Positions 31,415 through 43,345 of a DNA stretch of 64,000 nt are shown here, piece after piece. Numbering within the stretch: position 1 is the stretch's first letter; each line of letters starts with the position of its first letter. Source of the stretch: Anisus vortex (taxonomy: Eukaryota > Mollusca > Gastropoda > Planorbidae); NCBI GenBank assembly GCA_949126835.1, contig OX421495.1:22912533-22976532 (forward strand), given 5' to 3'. The position numbers were made by a program, and so were the translations under genes. The notes below the pieces were generated by a model. The model was not told the DNA's origin, ran no database searches, and was given only the letters and a program-made list of their open reading frames with translations.

Positions 31415-32613
31415 TGTCAAGTACAATAAAAATCATGGGAACGCTAACAAAATTATAATAATATCTTGCTAATACTGAGCTTGGTCCCACGACACAGCAA
31501 CTTTAGCACAAACAACAGAATCGAGGTAGAGAGAGTCTAACAGGAAGATGTATACCTAGGGTCGGGTAACTATAGACGGATAGGGCGCTAAAGGGACAAA
31601 GGGGGAATCAAGGTTGGCCAAGACACGGGCATAAATTTTTAAATGGAATGTGGAAACTGACAGGCTAGGAAATTGGGGGAGTCGAGACGACTATTTAACT
31701 TAGGGAGACTGACTTTGCGGCACAGAACTTTTGCTAAGAGGCTTGATGTTTGTATCTTGCTCAAGCTAAGTTATCTGTCCGTAGACGAGACTTTGCCAGA
31801 CCACCGAAAAAAAGAGGACACTGGACAGTTAATTTCTGACACGGGTAAGTTAGGTTTTACATCAATACTTTCCATTAGACAAGTTACATATAAATAGGAC
31901 TTTTCTCAGTACTTTATTGACTACTATTTAGGTGACGGCCAGTGTGTAGTGAAGGAAACGAGTAAGAGAGAGACGAGTGGACGACCACGATATTGACTGA
32001 CTACTGGCAGCAGTTAGTTGCGCCACTAATACGTCGGAGTGGGTTGTCCGTGTCGTACCATAGTGGACGTCGGAGGGACCAAGCAGGTGAAACGAAAGGA
32101 AGTCTTAACAGTTGAACTAAGGCGGGACAAACCCTATGTTATTGTTATACGAGATACGAAATATGGATATGGATAGCAAATTTTAATATTAATCACTTTC
32201 GTTATTAGATCTATTCTTCTTCTTATATTCATTATCATCAATTTTGTTAGCAGGCCATTTTATATTACGCCTTAATGTTTATAAATTAATGTCACTCATA
32301 CCTCTTCACTTATTTTTCATTAGTACTATATTGAAATAATTTCTTTTAATTTTTTTTCTTATATATAAGCTTATCATTTTATAATATTGGTTTTTATATT
32401 TGTTTGTTTGTTTTTCTTAAACTAAGATCAACATGAATAAAGTATAGTAAAGTAATCATTTTCTACATTTAAAAGATAGTCTCTGTCATTCTATTTTACG
32501 TTGTGCTACTTGTAGTAAATTGTTAGTGGTATTTAATATAATTATCATTGTATTAAACTTAATTAGTTGAGCCGGGATTTCTTGCTTAATTATTCATAAT
32601 TAAGTTTCTGACA
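31415..32613 (+). mobile_element. Solo LTR, 1199 bp
   Basis: Begins TGTCA and ends TGACA, is flanked by the pentamer tcgat, and has no coding content: the structure left when LTRs of a retrotransposon recombine. A TATAAATA box (31889..31896) and a downstream AATAAA (about 32434) suggest plus orientation with U3 upstream of about 31915. It does not match either complete Gypsy LTR here, so it represents a third family. Confidence 0.75.
31889..31896 (+). promoter_or_regulatory. TATA box of the solo LTR
   Basis: TATAAATA followed about 20 bp later by ctcagtac, a plausible initiator. Confidence 0.5.
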
Positions 32614-32818
32614 TCGATGTACTCAGCAAGAAGAAAATACAGATATTACGTGACACGGGTTATGCTGTCAGTGTAATCCTGGAGGGCAGTGTGCCGTTAA
32701 CAGATGCCACCAGTACCGGTGAGTCTGTTGTGCTGAGGGGTGCTAGTATGGAGGCTGTGGAAGCTCCACTGCACAGAATAAAACTCGAGTCGGAGATTTT
32801 TGCAGTGGGAGTACGATG
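32614..32818 (+). pseudogene. Gypsy-3 protease remnant
   Basis: Reads LSKKKIQILRDTGYAVSVILEGSV, then VVLRGASMEAVEAPLHRIKL; the active-site DTG is intact (DTGY). It parallels the Gypsy-2 text NIRILRDTGAEVSLLLE. A stop at about 32817 and the start of repeat R2 end the element; no integrase or RT of this element is found in the window. Confidence 0.8.
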
Positions 32819-32990
32819 ACATAATGGCTACAGAGTTAAGAACATAATGGCAGCAAAGTTAAGAACATAATGGCAACACAGATAAGAACATAATGGCAGC
32901 AGAGTTAAAAATATAATGGCAGCAGAGTTAAGAACATAATGTTCTTACCTCTGCTGCCATTATGTTCTTACCTCTGCTTGCCATTATGTT
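32819..32990. repeat. 23-bp minisatellite with an inversion (R2 head)
   Basis: Five units of aagaacataatggcagcagagtt (period 23) are followed from about 32940 by units in the opposite orientation (ttcttacctctgctgccattatg), forming a palindrome around 32939. Confidence 0.85.
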
Positions 32991-33815
32991 CGTTTCCAAT
33001 GAGGTGCTTGTGTCCGCCTCCATTATGTTCCTTATGTCTTCTGCCATTTTGTCTGCTATGTACGTTGTCATATATTTCTTTTGTAAGCTTGTCCTTTTGT
33101 TTTTATGTCTGCTGCTATCATGTTGCTAATGTCCGCTGCCGTTCTATGGGATATGATTGAAATCAAAGACTAGTTCTGATAACTTGTAAACTGGATGCAC
33201 ATAATTTATTGTTTATGTCAGGAACGAAAGTAAGGTTATTGGCAGATGTTGGCTATGTAGAATTTACTGGACAGTAAACGATACTGAAAGCATAGAAACA
33301 AATAACAATAAATTAAAAAAATTTAAGAATATACTCATTCCACTGAAAATCGTAGGACACCATAGTTGTCTGTATAGATGGAGCGTCTGTAATATATCCG
33401 ATAAGATATAAGATTAGAAAGACAGCGGGCACAAATAAAAATATATGTTTTTATATTCGAGAATTGTTTTAAAAAAATAGTTGTCAACCGTTTCCTATTC
33501 TTTTAATATTCTATAGTTTGCATGATAGCTTACTTTCTTGTTATAGAAAAAAAAATGAAAGTGCTGATTTATTAAACCCATTGATACATATCATATGAAA
33601 GTGATAATATAATACTTTTAAAATCTTAATAACATAAATAGAAATGCGATTATTTAAAATAATTTATATTGTTTAGAAAACTGTTTGTAGAAAATATTAA
33701 ATCAGTAAGTCTATCTGACTCATGACAACAACAAGGTTTAATGTATCCTAAACATCATAATTCTTTTTTTTTGTTTTATACTACCTGTCTATCTGGATGA
33801 CTAGACTCTTAACAA
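32991..33815 (+). repeat. Dispersed repeat R2, copy 1
   Basis: About 830 bp that recurs at 54241..55035 with the same order of blocks (gtacgttgtcatatatttc, gaaatcaaagac, gtcaggaacgaaagtaaggtt, gaataatactcattcc-like, gatgactagactctta). Both copies are headed by the 23-bp minisatellite. No coding frame is convincing. Confidence 0.8.
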
Positions 33816-33839
33816 AGCAAGTATATATCTGGCCATTTC

Positions 33840-34275
33840 TCCTATTTTGAAAAAAAGAAGTTACATTGGCTAATTTCCAGTCTTTGGGCACTTTGCCCTG
33901 GTTTAGAAAGGCCTGAAAAAGTATTTAAAAGATTGGAGATATTTCATTAGTTAGTTCTTTAAGCAGTCTTGCTGGTATTTCATCTGGACCAGAAGCTTTA
34001 CTTTTTATTTGGTTAGGAGTTGTTTAATGCCTTTTTCATCTACATTTTAAACTTCCTATCTCTTCTAGTTTGTTTAAATTTATGGAGATTTCTTTGTCGC
34101 CTGGATTTGAAAAAAATGATGCAAAGTGTGTGTTTAGGATATTAGCTTTAGTTTCATTATCGTTATAAGTTTCATTGTTTTGGCCTTTTAGTGGAGCTAT
34201 GCCTGTAGTGTCCATTTTTCTTGATTTAATATAGGACCATAAGTTTTTATTATTATCTTTAGAAATTACATTGTT
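33840..34275 (-). pseudogene. CR1-type LINE fragment, RT fingers region
   Basis: The minus strand encodes, with interruptions, KSKASGPDEIPARLLKELTN (about 33990-33930) and QGKVPKDWKLANVTSFF (about 33900-33850), the first two conserved blocks of a non-LTR RT. Neither catalytic core nor 3' end is present. Confidence 0.75.
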
Positions 34276-34283
34276 GCATATTT

Positions 34284-34495
34284 ATTGACTCCTAACATGT
34301 CCAGTCTATATCTGGATAATTCTGCTAGTGTCTAGGTTATTCACCCTGTCTATCTCTATTCATTGACTTCTAACATGTCCAGTCTATATCTGGCCATTTC
34401 TGATATTGTCTGGACTATTCTCCTTGTCCATCTCTATTCATTGACTCCTAACATGTCCAGTCTATATCTGGTTAACTCTGCAAGTATATCTAACG
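34284..34495 (+). repeat. 78-bp tandem repeat, ~2.7 copies
   Basis: attgact(c/t)ctaacatgtccagtctatatctgg starts at 34284, 34362 and 34440. Confidence 0.85.
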
Positions 34496-34825
34496 ATAGG
34501 AATCGTTGACTGTCGATTTGTGTAAACCGCCAATAAGTTCACATTAAGAATACACCGGCGGGCGAATGCATGAGTGACAGCCCCCGCTGCGGCTATGGGT
34601 GTTCCACTTCTCATTGCATTCTGGGGAGGTCTATGGTCCTGGTGGGGTGGTTGAAATGGACGCAGCAAACCTGTCTCACTATCCGTAGATCAGGTGTTTT
34701 CAAATTGACAAACAGCGTCTTTATATATATAGAGAGAGATTTAACTTTGTTGTTTATACAAAGTTTACCAGCCTTATAATATCACTTTCCTTATCCTTTA
34801 TGCGAGATCAAATGCATAAAAGTAC

Positions 34826-34896
34826 TCTTTCTTTCCGAGTGATATTCGGGCATAGGATGGGTTGCCTGAACAAACCAGAAAAACCAGTAATAAAAT
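34826..34896 (+). repeat. R1 copy, 5' part, interrupted
   Basis: tccgagtgatattcgggcataggatgggttgcctgaacaaaccagaaaaaccagtaa; continues at 35572. Confidence 0.6.
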
Positions 34897-34919
34897 ATCA
34901 ATGGTTCCACATATCAGTG

Positions 34920-35565
34920 CTGTGGTTAAGGCTTGTTAGTCTTATCTACGTGCCCTGGGTCAGCTGCGACCTCAACTCAATAGTAGGACGGCCAATACCG
35001 TAGCGGTCTCTCTTATCCAGTCAAGGTTGGATTACTGCAATAGATGTCTGTGGGGTTTGCCCCAGAACCAGCAGCAGAGATTACAGAGAGTGCAGAACAC
35101 CGCGGCGCGCATTGTTTCGGGAGTGAGGAGGAAAGATCATATCTCCCCAACACTAAGGGATCTCCACTGGCTCCCAATGATAAAGCGAATAGAGCACACA
35201 ATTATGTCCATTACGTACGGATGCATAAAGGGCATTGCTCCTTCTCATCTTCAAGAGCTTATCTCTTTATGAGCCATCTAGGGAACTGCGCTCTTCAACA
35301 CAGTCACTCATCAAAACTCCTAGTTTGGATGGACACAGAAAGAAGTACATGTGAGTGCGCTCCTTTGAGTCAGTGGCGCCTTCTTTATGGAACAGTCTAT
35401 GTCAGACACTGAGAGAATTTGGGACAAGAGAACCTTTTAAAAAGAACTTAAAGACCTTTCTTTTTGGCTAATACATCTGCCACTGCAAATCACATCAAGA
35501 GCGCACTGAGCATGCTAATTTAATAGCATGGATAGAAGCGCTATATCAATGCCCATTCTTTTTCT
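34920..35565 (+). pseudogene. LINE fragment inserted in R1, RT C-terminus
   Basis: The frame around 35000-35272 reads IQSRLDYCNRCLWGLPQNQQQRLQRVQNTAARIV and LRDLHWLPMIKRIEHTI, the hallmark C-terminal region of CR1/L2-type polymerases. Later blocks are frameshifted (SVAPLSQWRLLYGTV-like). The 3' end has tagaagcgctatatcaatgcc, the tail motif also seen at 45950. Truncated and dead. Confidence 0.8.
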
Positions 35566-35571
35566 TAAGTT

Positions 35572-35700
35572 ACCATCAATTGAAAATTAAAAACGAAGCA
35601 AGACTAGACTAGGACCATGGATGAGCGTAGGACGCAATAATTATATTTATAGAAGGAGTGTCTGTAATAAATAAGACCTACAAGTAAGAAAATAAATTTA
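35572..35700 (+). repeat. R1 copy, 3' part
   Basis: gcaagactagactaggacc..gagcgtaggacgcaataat matches the second half of the copy at 5733..5923. Confidence 0.6.
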
Positions 35701-35990
35701 AAAAACAGTAAATATAAAAAAATAGAAGTGGAAACAAGAATATGACGACAGACTATTAAATACAAAATGTTTCTTATAAAATGTATAAGCAATTCCAATG
35801 GTTTCATTCTGGAAACTCAATTTCCATTTATGCTAATCATACACAGTCTCCAATACACTCAAAATTAATACCAATGAGATCCAAAAAACAGCCTCTGTAC
35901 AGTAAAAATGATCTGTCAATTTTATTCTCTTCCTCTGTAAATTATATTATTATTTTCTTCTAAAGACCCGTGTCAAGTTTTTAATGTCCA
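35701..35990. other. Non-coding stretch upstream of receptor gene
   Basis: AT-rich, no supported frame. Confidence 0.4.
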
Positions 35991-36300
35991 TACAACCAAT
36001 ACAAAGTACTTCCGTAATATAATCTGTTCTAAGCCACGCCCTCAAAATACATTCCTTAGTTGTAGTAGACTAGTGATTTAATGACATCATCGCCCATTGG
36101 TTCAGAGATTCTCTCACGAGTTGATTTAAAAGCATTAACATACATCACCACTTGATTCAAACGGAAAGGAATGATTATTAAGTGTTCATGTACTTAAGAA
36201 CATAATTTAAACTAATGCTTGTTACATAAAGTTTATCAGCTCAGTCTTTAAGTTTCTAAGAGGTTGTAAATGTTATACATTATTCTATACTGATCAATTT
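35991..36300 (+). promoter_or_regulatory. Promoter and 5'-UTR of the GRL101-like receptor gene
   Basis: This region is conserved at 57606..57916 (plus 63457-63473) ahead of a paralogous first exon, which marks it as part of the gene rather than a random flank. The best-conserved part contains TGACATCA (36082..36089, CRE/AP-1-like), ATTGG (36096..36100, inverted CCAAT) and TTTAAAAG (36125..36132, TATA-like), in promoter order. Transcription would start near 36155 and leave a ~145-base leader. Factor assignments are inferred from consensus only. Confidence 0.6.
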
Positions 36301-39300
36301 ATGAAAATGTTTTTCTATTGCATTCTGATTTTCGGGTGTTTTGGTGAGTATATTATATAAAAAACTAAATATTTCTCTTACTTTAGGGTATATTGAGTTT
36401 GTTAAATACTTTACCAACTGGACAGGGCCGAAAAACTTGTATATAATTCTTTTCAACGTTTCTATGTATATGTTACGACCAAAGCCCGAAGCCGGCCAGA
36501 TCGCGAAGTGGTTAATATCACCTAACATTTGACCGGCCACTGCCCAATCTTTTCTTGATTTCGGACCTTGGCCGGCCAGTTCGCGAAATGGCCAGGGGCT
36601 ATTGGCCAAAGTCCGATTAAGAAGGTCGTGAGCAGATTTTGAGTGTTTGTATACCGTAATTTTCACATTAGACCTATAGGCCTATTGATTATTAATTATA
36701 CTAAATTAAAAAAATCAGTCAAATTAATTTATTATGGTAAATTATCAATCTTTAATTAAAAAAAAATAAAAAATCAGTCAAATTAGTTTATTATAGAAAA
36801 TTATCCGTCTTTATTTATACTAAATTACAAAATCAGTCATGTTCGTCTATTACTCTTCTGTGTACACATAGTACAAAATAACGCTATTGTCTTTTGTTAC
36901 TGGCACAAAAAGTTTTTCTTTGCTATCAACTTCAGTAACGTCTTCAAAGTATCTAAGAACATAGTTTTCATATCATATGTTGGTTCCGCATTTACATGTA
37001 CGCCAACTTCGACCAGCATACTAGTCTCGTCAGTAGAAGCCATGGGATAACCTACAGAACAATAATACGAATTTATTGAAATTGAAACGCTGCTACATGG
37101 GATACAGCCCCAGTAAAATGCATATAGACTGTTATACAAACTCGTGCCGAGGAATACAATACTCACAATACAACCACAAGTAACATAGGCAGCGTCATGT
37201 TGTGACAGGGGATAGGGCGGCCAGCAGGGTGCTCGTTGTCGCGCGCCCAATTGGAGCCTGAATGCCCCCAAGTAATTGTGCTGTCCCTACGGGCACTTTT
37301 ACTCATCAAAACAAAATTGGCTAGTTAGTCTATAGGCGTGATAGCAGAACTTATTCTTTAGCGCTATTGGATTCGATGCACGATATCTATATAAATATTT
37401 GTTGGAACACCGCTATAATCTACAGTACCTAGAACATACATGTTCACTAAGTAAAATAATCAACAAACGATGCTCGGTATATGTGTAAGTCAAATGCCTC
37501 AGTTTATTGGTGCAGTAGTGTTATCTCAAGGGTATCTCATTGCGACTGGCGGCCCCACCCATGTTTATATAACACATGAAACTAGACCGCGCGGACAATG
37601 GCTAGATAAAAATACGGTCGCTCCTCCCTACCACCTTTGTGGATTATCAAAAGTCAATCCTCGACTCTCATACACCCCCCAGTCAATTTATGACGCAAAT
37701 GGTGTTTTTATCCAGGTAGATAGTTTACTAAATCGTGTGATAATTAATTTCCTTGATAATTAGTGACCACTTCGGCAGGACTTTCTCTGAAAAGCAGCAG
37801 ATGAACAGAAAATTATCATCACAGTGTACGTATCACTGTCCTTGCTACCTTATGCACGCCGCCATCACACCTGTGCCGCCTACCGAACATTCTTGCATCA
37901 GCACACCGAACATTGGCCAGGGATTTCCAGCCACTTCGCGAAAGGGCCGGCCAAAGTAGTGTAAACACTGGCGATTTCCAGCACATAGGACATTGGCCAC
38001 GCGCCTCGGCGTGTTTTCTTCGGGCTTTGGCCGTAACATATAATATATATTATGGGACAATTAGATTATCAAATTATATAATTTGTAAACATTTACATTT
38101 GTTTAACATTGTATTACGGTAAATATTTTTTTTTTTTAAATTTAATATATAATTTTTTTCTCAGATTTTGCCAGTTTATTTCCTGTAGAAAACTGCAATA
38201 CACAAGTTAAAAGATTTTTGGCAGTACTGGATTGTCGAGGTGAAATTGAGGAGCAAAGAAATTTTATGCAAACTTTCATTGACTATATGAAGAGTAACAC
38301 CCAGAAAAGTAGAGTTAGGTTTGAGTTAAATTCGACCATGATGATAGGAAACAAATGTTCTAAGAATGTAAGCATTGACTTTTTAAATGGGCAATTTCAA
38401 TATAATGAAACTCTACCAATTCCTTCAGTACTGGAAGCCTCTAAACAATGGAAGAATAATGAGCCAACACCTTGTCTCTATTTGTCTGTATCATTTATTT
38501 TTTTACTTAACATCGTAGATATAAATAACAACAGTAATTCAATAATTAATCATATTGTAGATAGTGAAACTGACAACAGACCTTACAATAGATTTTTTAT
38601 AATACAATCTTCTGAAAATCCAAACCATATTTATAGTACATTAAATTTTATTCACTTTACTGCATCATTTAAAAAAATTAATATTAAAGACATTTTCAAC
38701 AAGATTTGTTATATGAACTTTGAAAATACTTTATCATACAGCGGCAGAAGTTCTGTAAAATCAGATTATCGTATTGGCAATCAATTGAGAGAAATAAGTG
38801 TAGGTTATCTCCTGTGTGTTTGTCTTCAAAAGTATGGAATGAATTTACTTTCTCTTGAGACTTATGACGAGTTTGTTGATATAATTCAGTATGTAAATAA
38901 TTTATCAATAGCAACTAGCACGAGTGAAATTAATCTATATCTTGGCTTTATGAATGTTAGAAATAAGGTCAAATGGGCAAGTGAAAATCCCTATACATTT
39001 TCTAACTCTTCACGAATATCGTTTAAGATTGGGATTTGGCAGTGTTTTTATTTGAATTTGTCAACCTACACAAACACCATACTTTTCCATGACAAGAATC
39101 TTTATAATTTAGGAAAATATATGGTAGAAATAGACTGTTATAAACCATTGCCAAATTCATTAGTAATTTGTGAAGGGGACAGTTTTATTCCCGAAATATA
39201 TTATGAACAACTAAATCAAAAAACAAACACTATTACCGACGAAGTAACATTAACTAGTGACCACATGCAAGATAGTTTTATGGTTTTCTTTTGGAAATTG

Positions 39301-41667
39301 GCTGAAATGAGTACATTAGAATGCAATTCAATAAAACATAATCTTAGTTTAAGGAATGAGAACTATCTTTTTATTTGTAGAAGCTATATTATCTATTCAA
39401 AATTTAAAATTGAAGACAGTAATGCTAAAAATAATTTTATTTCTCTATTAAATAATAGGCCTATACATAATATACATAAATATAATACATTTTATACTCT
39501 TAATAAAGTTGATATTTCTAAATGTGAAATGTATAATCAATGTCAAACTATGTCGTACAATGAAAGAGATTACGAACTCTCTAATCCAAATGTTGATATT
39601 TTCTGTGTTGATGACAGAAACAACAAAACATTTAATGACACATGCTCGATTCGTACAGTGAATTTAAACTTTACATTTGAATATTTTCAATGTGAATCAA
39701 ATAAAAGTCAATATTCTCTTAAATGTATTAAAGATTTTCATAGCCAATGTGAAGATAACTCTAATTTACAAAATTGTGAAAACTTCATTTGCCCAGAACC
39801 TTTAATTAAATGTTTTAATTCTTACTGCATTTTTCATGAAATGATCGAAAATGGCAATTACGATTGTCCACATGGTGAAGATGAAATTTTCAGGTCTAAA
39901 GTGGAAGCTATAAAAGATACTTGCCAAGGCTATTTTATAATTGAACTCAGAGACATATGTCTTAATTTAAATAGTGTTCAAGATATTTTACCATTAGAAA
40001 TGATAAATACACATTATTTATGTGATAATGTATGTCCAAAGAACTACAAATGTATTTCTAGTAAAATAGTAGAAAAACTTTACAATAACACATTTAGCAA
40101 AATAAAAATTATCCAGTTTCACATGGGATCAGAACTAAAATTAAAATCTATAATAAGTCCAAAAATTAAAAATTTCAAGAATTTCCATTTTTTTTCCATT
40201 ATTTCATTTAAAGGAAGAAGTTGCAGTTTGACAAATTTTGATTATGAATTACAACATTGGAAATTTAAAGACCTTATCGAGTTAGATGTTAGTTCTAATA
40301 AAATAAATCATAGCAATTATTTAAAATCTGTAGAACAACTTTCACAATTAAAACTATTGAACATTTCACACAATGAAAATCTCATAATAGATCCATTGTT
40401 TCATTTTCCAAAATTTTTAGAAATAATTGATTTATCCTACACTAAAATAAAAGCTCTCAGAAATCAAGTCTTTGGTGATTTAAAGAATCTAAAGCATTTA
40501 AATTTAAGTCATACTTTAATTACAAAATTTAAAGATATGGGATTACCAGAATACTTTACACTAGATACGTTGTATATTCAAGATATGGAAATCCAACATA
40601 TTGACAAAGACTTTTTTAGAGGATTAACCATACATTCTGAGTTAATGGCTAGTGACTATGCAATCTGTTGTCCACAAATTTTAAATGCAAATATATCAGG
40701 TGACAAATGTCATGCACCTGTTGATGTCATTTCTTCATGTGAACATCTTGTTGGAGACACATTCAAGAAAATCATCATCTGGATAGTTGGATTATTGACT
40801 TTAGTTGGAAATAGTTTTGTATTTGTCTATAGAATTGGTTGGGACAGAGAAATATTTAAGAAAGCCTATGGACATTTTATAACTGGCTTAGCTATTTCAG
40901 ATATTTTAATGGGATTTTATTTAATAATTATTGCTATTGTAGATGTTTACTATAGAGATGATTATGTAATAGAAGATTTTCATTGGAGAAATAGTTTTAT
41001 ATGTAATTTTTGTGGGTTTCTTTCAACGCTTTCCAGTGAGACTTCTACGTTCTTTATTTGTTTGATAACTGTAGATCGTTGCTTACGTATCACTTACCCA
41101 TTTGGTCAACATAGCTTATCTAACACTGGTAAACTATTGTCATTGACATTAGTTTGGTTTGTTGGTAGTGTATTGGCCTTAATTCCAGTTGTGTTATCAG
41201 ATTGGGAGATTTATTCATCTAACGGACTTTGTCTGGCTCTACCATTGAGTCCTACACAAAACAAAGGATGGATCTTTTCTTTCGTTGTCTTTGTTGGTGT
41301 GAATTTTTTATTATTTTTATTTATAGCCTTAGGCCAATTAACAATTTTTATTAACTTGATAAAAGTTAAATCTATATCAAGTAATACACAAAATCATACA
41401 AGAAGATCAGAAGAATTATCTGTGGCCACAAAACTGGCTTTTGTTGCATTCATAGATTTTTGTTGCTGGTTTCCTATTGGAATACTTGGATTCCTTTCAT
41501 TTAATGGCTACATCTTTAACCGTGAAGTCTATGCTTGGATTGCTGTATTTGTATTACCAATAAACTCTGCATTGAATCCAATAATTTACACTATACCAGC
41601 TGTGTACTTTAAATGTAAGGCATTCATCAGTGCTAAACTCAATACGTTTACAACTAGTGAAACATAA
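36301..41667 (+). CDS. GRL101-like rhodopsin-family GPCR with CTLD, LDLa and LRRs
   Basis: Two exons, 36301..36343 and 38165..41667, join in frame (G|AT) across GTGAGT...TTTTTTCTCAG to give 1181 residues. Residues 1-14 (MKMFFYCILIFGCF) are a signal peptide. The ectodomain has a C-type-lectin-like domain (~228-352; LGFMNVRNKVKW, VICEG), an LDL-receptor class A module (~552-600) and leucine-rich repeats (~718-840; LIELDVSSNKI, LKLLNISHN, LKHLNLSH). Seven membrane segments follow from ~881 to ~1162, with GNSF in TM1, DRC in place of DRY after TM3, CWFP in TM6 and NPIIY in TM7; the cytoplasmic tail is about 20 residues. Snail GRL101 has many LDLa repeats with LRRs; one LDLa plus a lectin fold is a variant architecture. 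A cell-surface recognition receptor is likely; the ligand is unknown. AATAAA lies at 41893. Confidence 0.9.
36344..38164 (+). other. Intron 1 of the receptor gene
   Basis: Phase-1 intron of 1821 bp with donor G|GTGAGT and acceptor TTTTTTCTCAG preceded by a T-rich tract. Most of it (36471..38038) is an inserted inverted-repeat element; without it the intron would be about 250 bp. Confidence 0.8.
36471..38038. mobile_element. 1.57-kb inverted-repeat element in the intron
   Basis: Starts TGTTACGACCAAAGCCCGAA and ends with its inverted form (cttcgggctttggccgtaaca); weaker inverted similarity continues about 130 bp inward around ggccggcc and ttcgcgaa motifs. Flanked by tata on both sides (36467..36470, 38039..38042), a possible 4-bp duplication but in AT-rich DNA. 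The interior has A/T-rich near-repeats at 36700-36840 and unrecognised minus-strand (36897..37271) and plus-strand (37470..37763) frames. TGT-starting TIRs with 4-bp duplications recall Ginger-type transposons; the superfamily remains open. Confidence 0.65.
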
Positions 41668-41892
41668 ACTAAAATTGAATGCTTACTGGTAAGACATATA
41701 CATTTGTAAGTGTATCAAGTATTCAGGAAACCTATTATCCAATTATGTAGGCTACACTATACCAGCTGTGTGTAGTAAAACGTTTATCACTGTTAAACGT
41801 AATAATATATTACGCTCGTAAATGAAATATTGTATATTATAATAGGCCTATATGATAGTTATGTAGGCCTACATCTATTATCTTTAACTTTT

Positions 41893-41898
41893 AAATAA
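41893..41898 (+). terminator. Polyadenylation signal of the receptor gene
   Basis: AATAAA 226 bp after the stop codon; the nearest good match downstream. Confidence 0.5.
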
Positions 41899-42211
41899 AA
41901 ATGTAATGGGATTTGTACTGCTTTAAAAGCGTAGATCTTAAAATATATATATTTTTATAATAGCATTAGTAATTATGTTCCTAATTGGAAGCTTCATAGT
42001 ATGTCATATACATTTGTAAGTGAATATAGCATTAAGGGAATTAAATGGCACATGAAACCATTGTATGACAGTAGCCTACTTCTTAAACTTGTTAGTATGG
42101 CGGACTGGCAAAACCTTTTCTGTTTGCAGCACTTTCAGTGTCCATTTTTTTTTTGGCGCTTTTTCATACTTGATGATATCGGTTAAATGTTTTATGTTGC
42201 AACTGTTTTAA

Positions 42212-43345
42212 TGTATAAAATAATAATATTTTCATAAGATGTATAAAATAATATTTTCATAAGATGTATAAAATGATATTTTCATAAGATGTATAAAATG
42301 ATATTTTCATAAGATGTATAAAATGATATTTTTATAAGATGTATAAAATGATATTTTCATAAGATGTAAAAAATGATATTTTCATAAGATGTATAAAATG
42401 ATATTTTCATAAGATGTATAAAATGATATTTCCATAAGATGTATAAAATGATATTTTCATAAGATGTATAAAATGATATTTTCATAAGATGTATAAAATG
42501 ATATTTTCATAAGATGTATAAAATGATATTTTCATAAGATGTATAAAATGATATTTTCATAAGATGTATAAAATGATATTTTCATAAGATGTATAAAATG
42601 ATATTTTCATAAGATGTATAAAATGATATTTTCATAAGATGTATAAAATGATATTTTCATAAGATGTATAAAATGATATTTTCATAAGATGTATAAAATG
42701 ATATTTTCATAAGATGTATAAAATGATATTTTCATAAGATGTATAAAATGATATTTTCATAAGATGTATAAAATGATATTTTCATAAGATGTATAAAATG
42801 ATATTTTCATAAGATGTATAAAATGATATTTTCATAAGATGTATAAAATGATATTTTCATAAGATGTATAAAATGATATTTTCATAAGATGTATAAAATG
42901 ATATTTTCATAAGATGTATAAAATGATATTTTTATAAGATGTATAAAATGATATTTTCATAAGATGTATAAAATGATATTTTCATAAGATGTATAAAATG
43001 ATATTTTCATAAGATGTATAAAATGATATTTTCATAAGATGTATAAAATGATATTTTCATAAGATGTATAAAATGATATTTTCATAAGATGTATAAAATG
43101 ATATTTTCATAAGATGTTTAAAATGATATTTTCATAAGATGTATAAAATGATATTTTCATAAGATGTATAAAATGATATTTTCATAAGATGTATAAAATG
43201 ATATTTTCATAAGATGTATAAAATGATATTTTCATAAGATGTATAAAATGATATTTTCATAAGATGTATAAAATGATATTTTCATAAGATGTATAAAATG
43301 ATATTTTCATAAGATGTATAAAATGATATTTTCATAAGATGTATA
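42212..43345 (+). repeat. 25-bp satellite, ~45 copies
   Basis: ataagatgtataaaatgatattttc repeated with a strict 25-bp period; only a handful of single-base variants. The first two units carry aataat in place of aatgat. It starts 545 bp after the receptor stop codon. Confidence 0.97.

Noticed and set aside
36897..37271. 124-residue minus-strand frame in the intron element
   Set aside because: No recognisable domain; it lies inside a transposon-like insert and has no support beyond being open.
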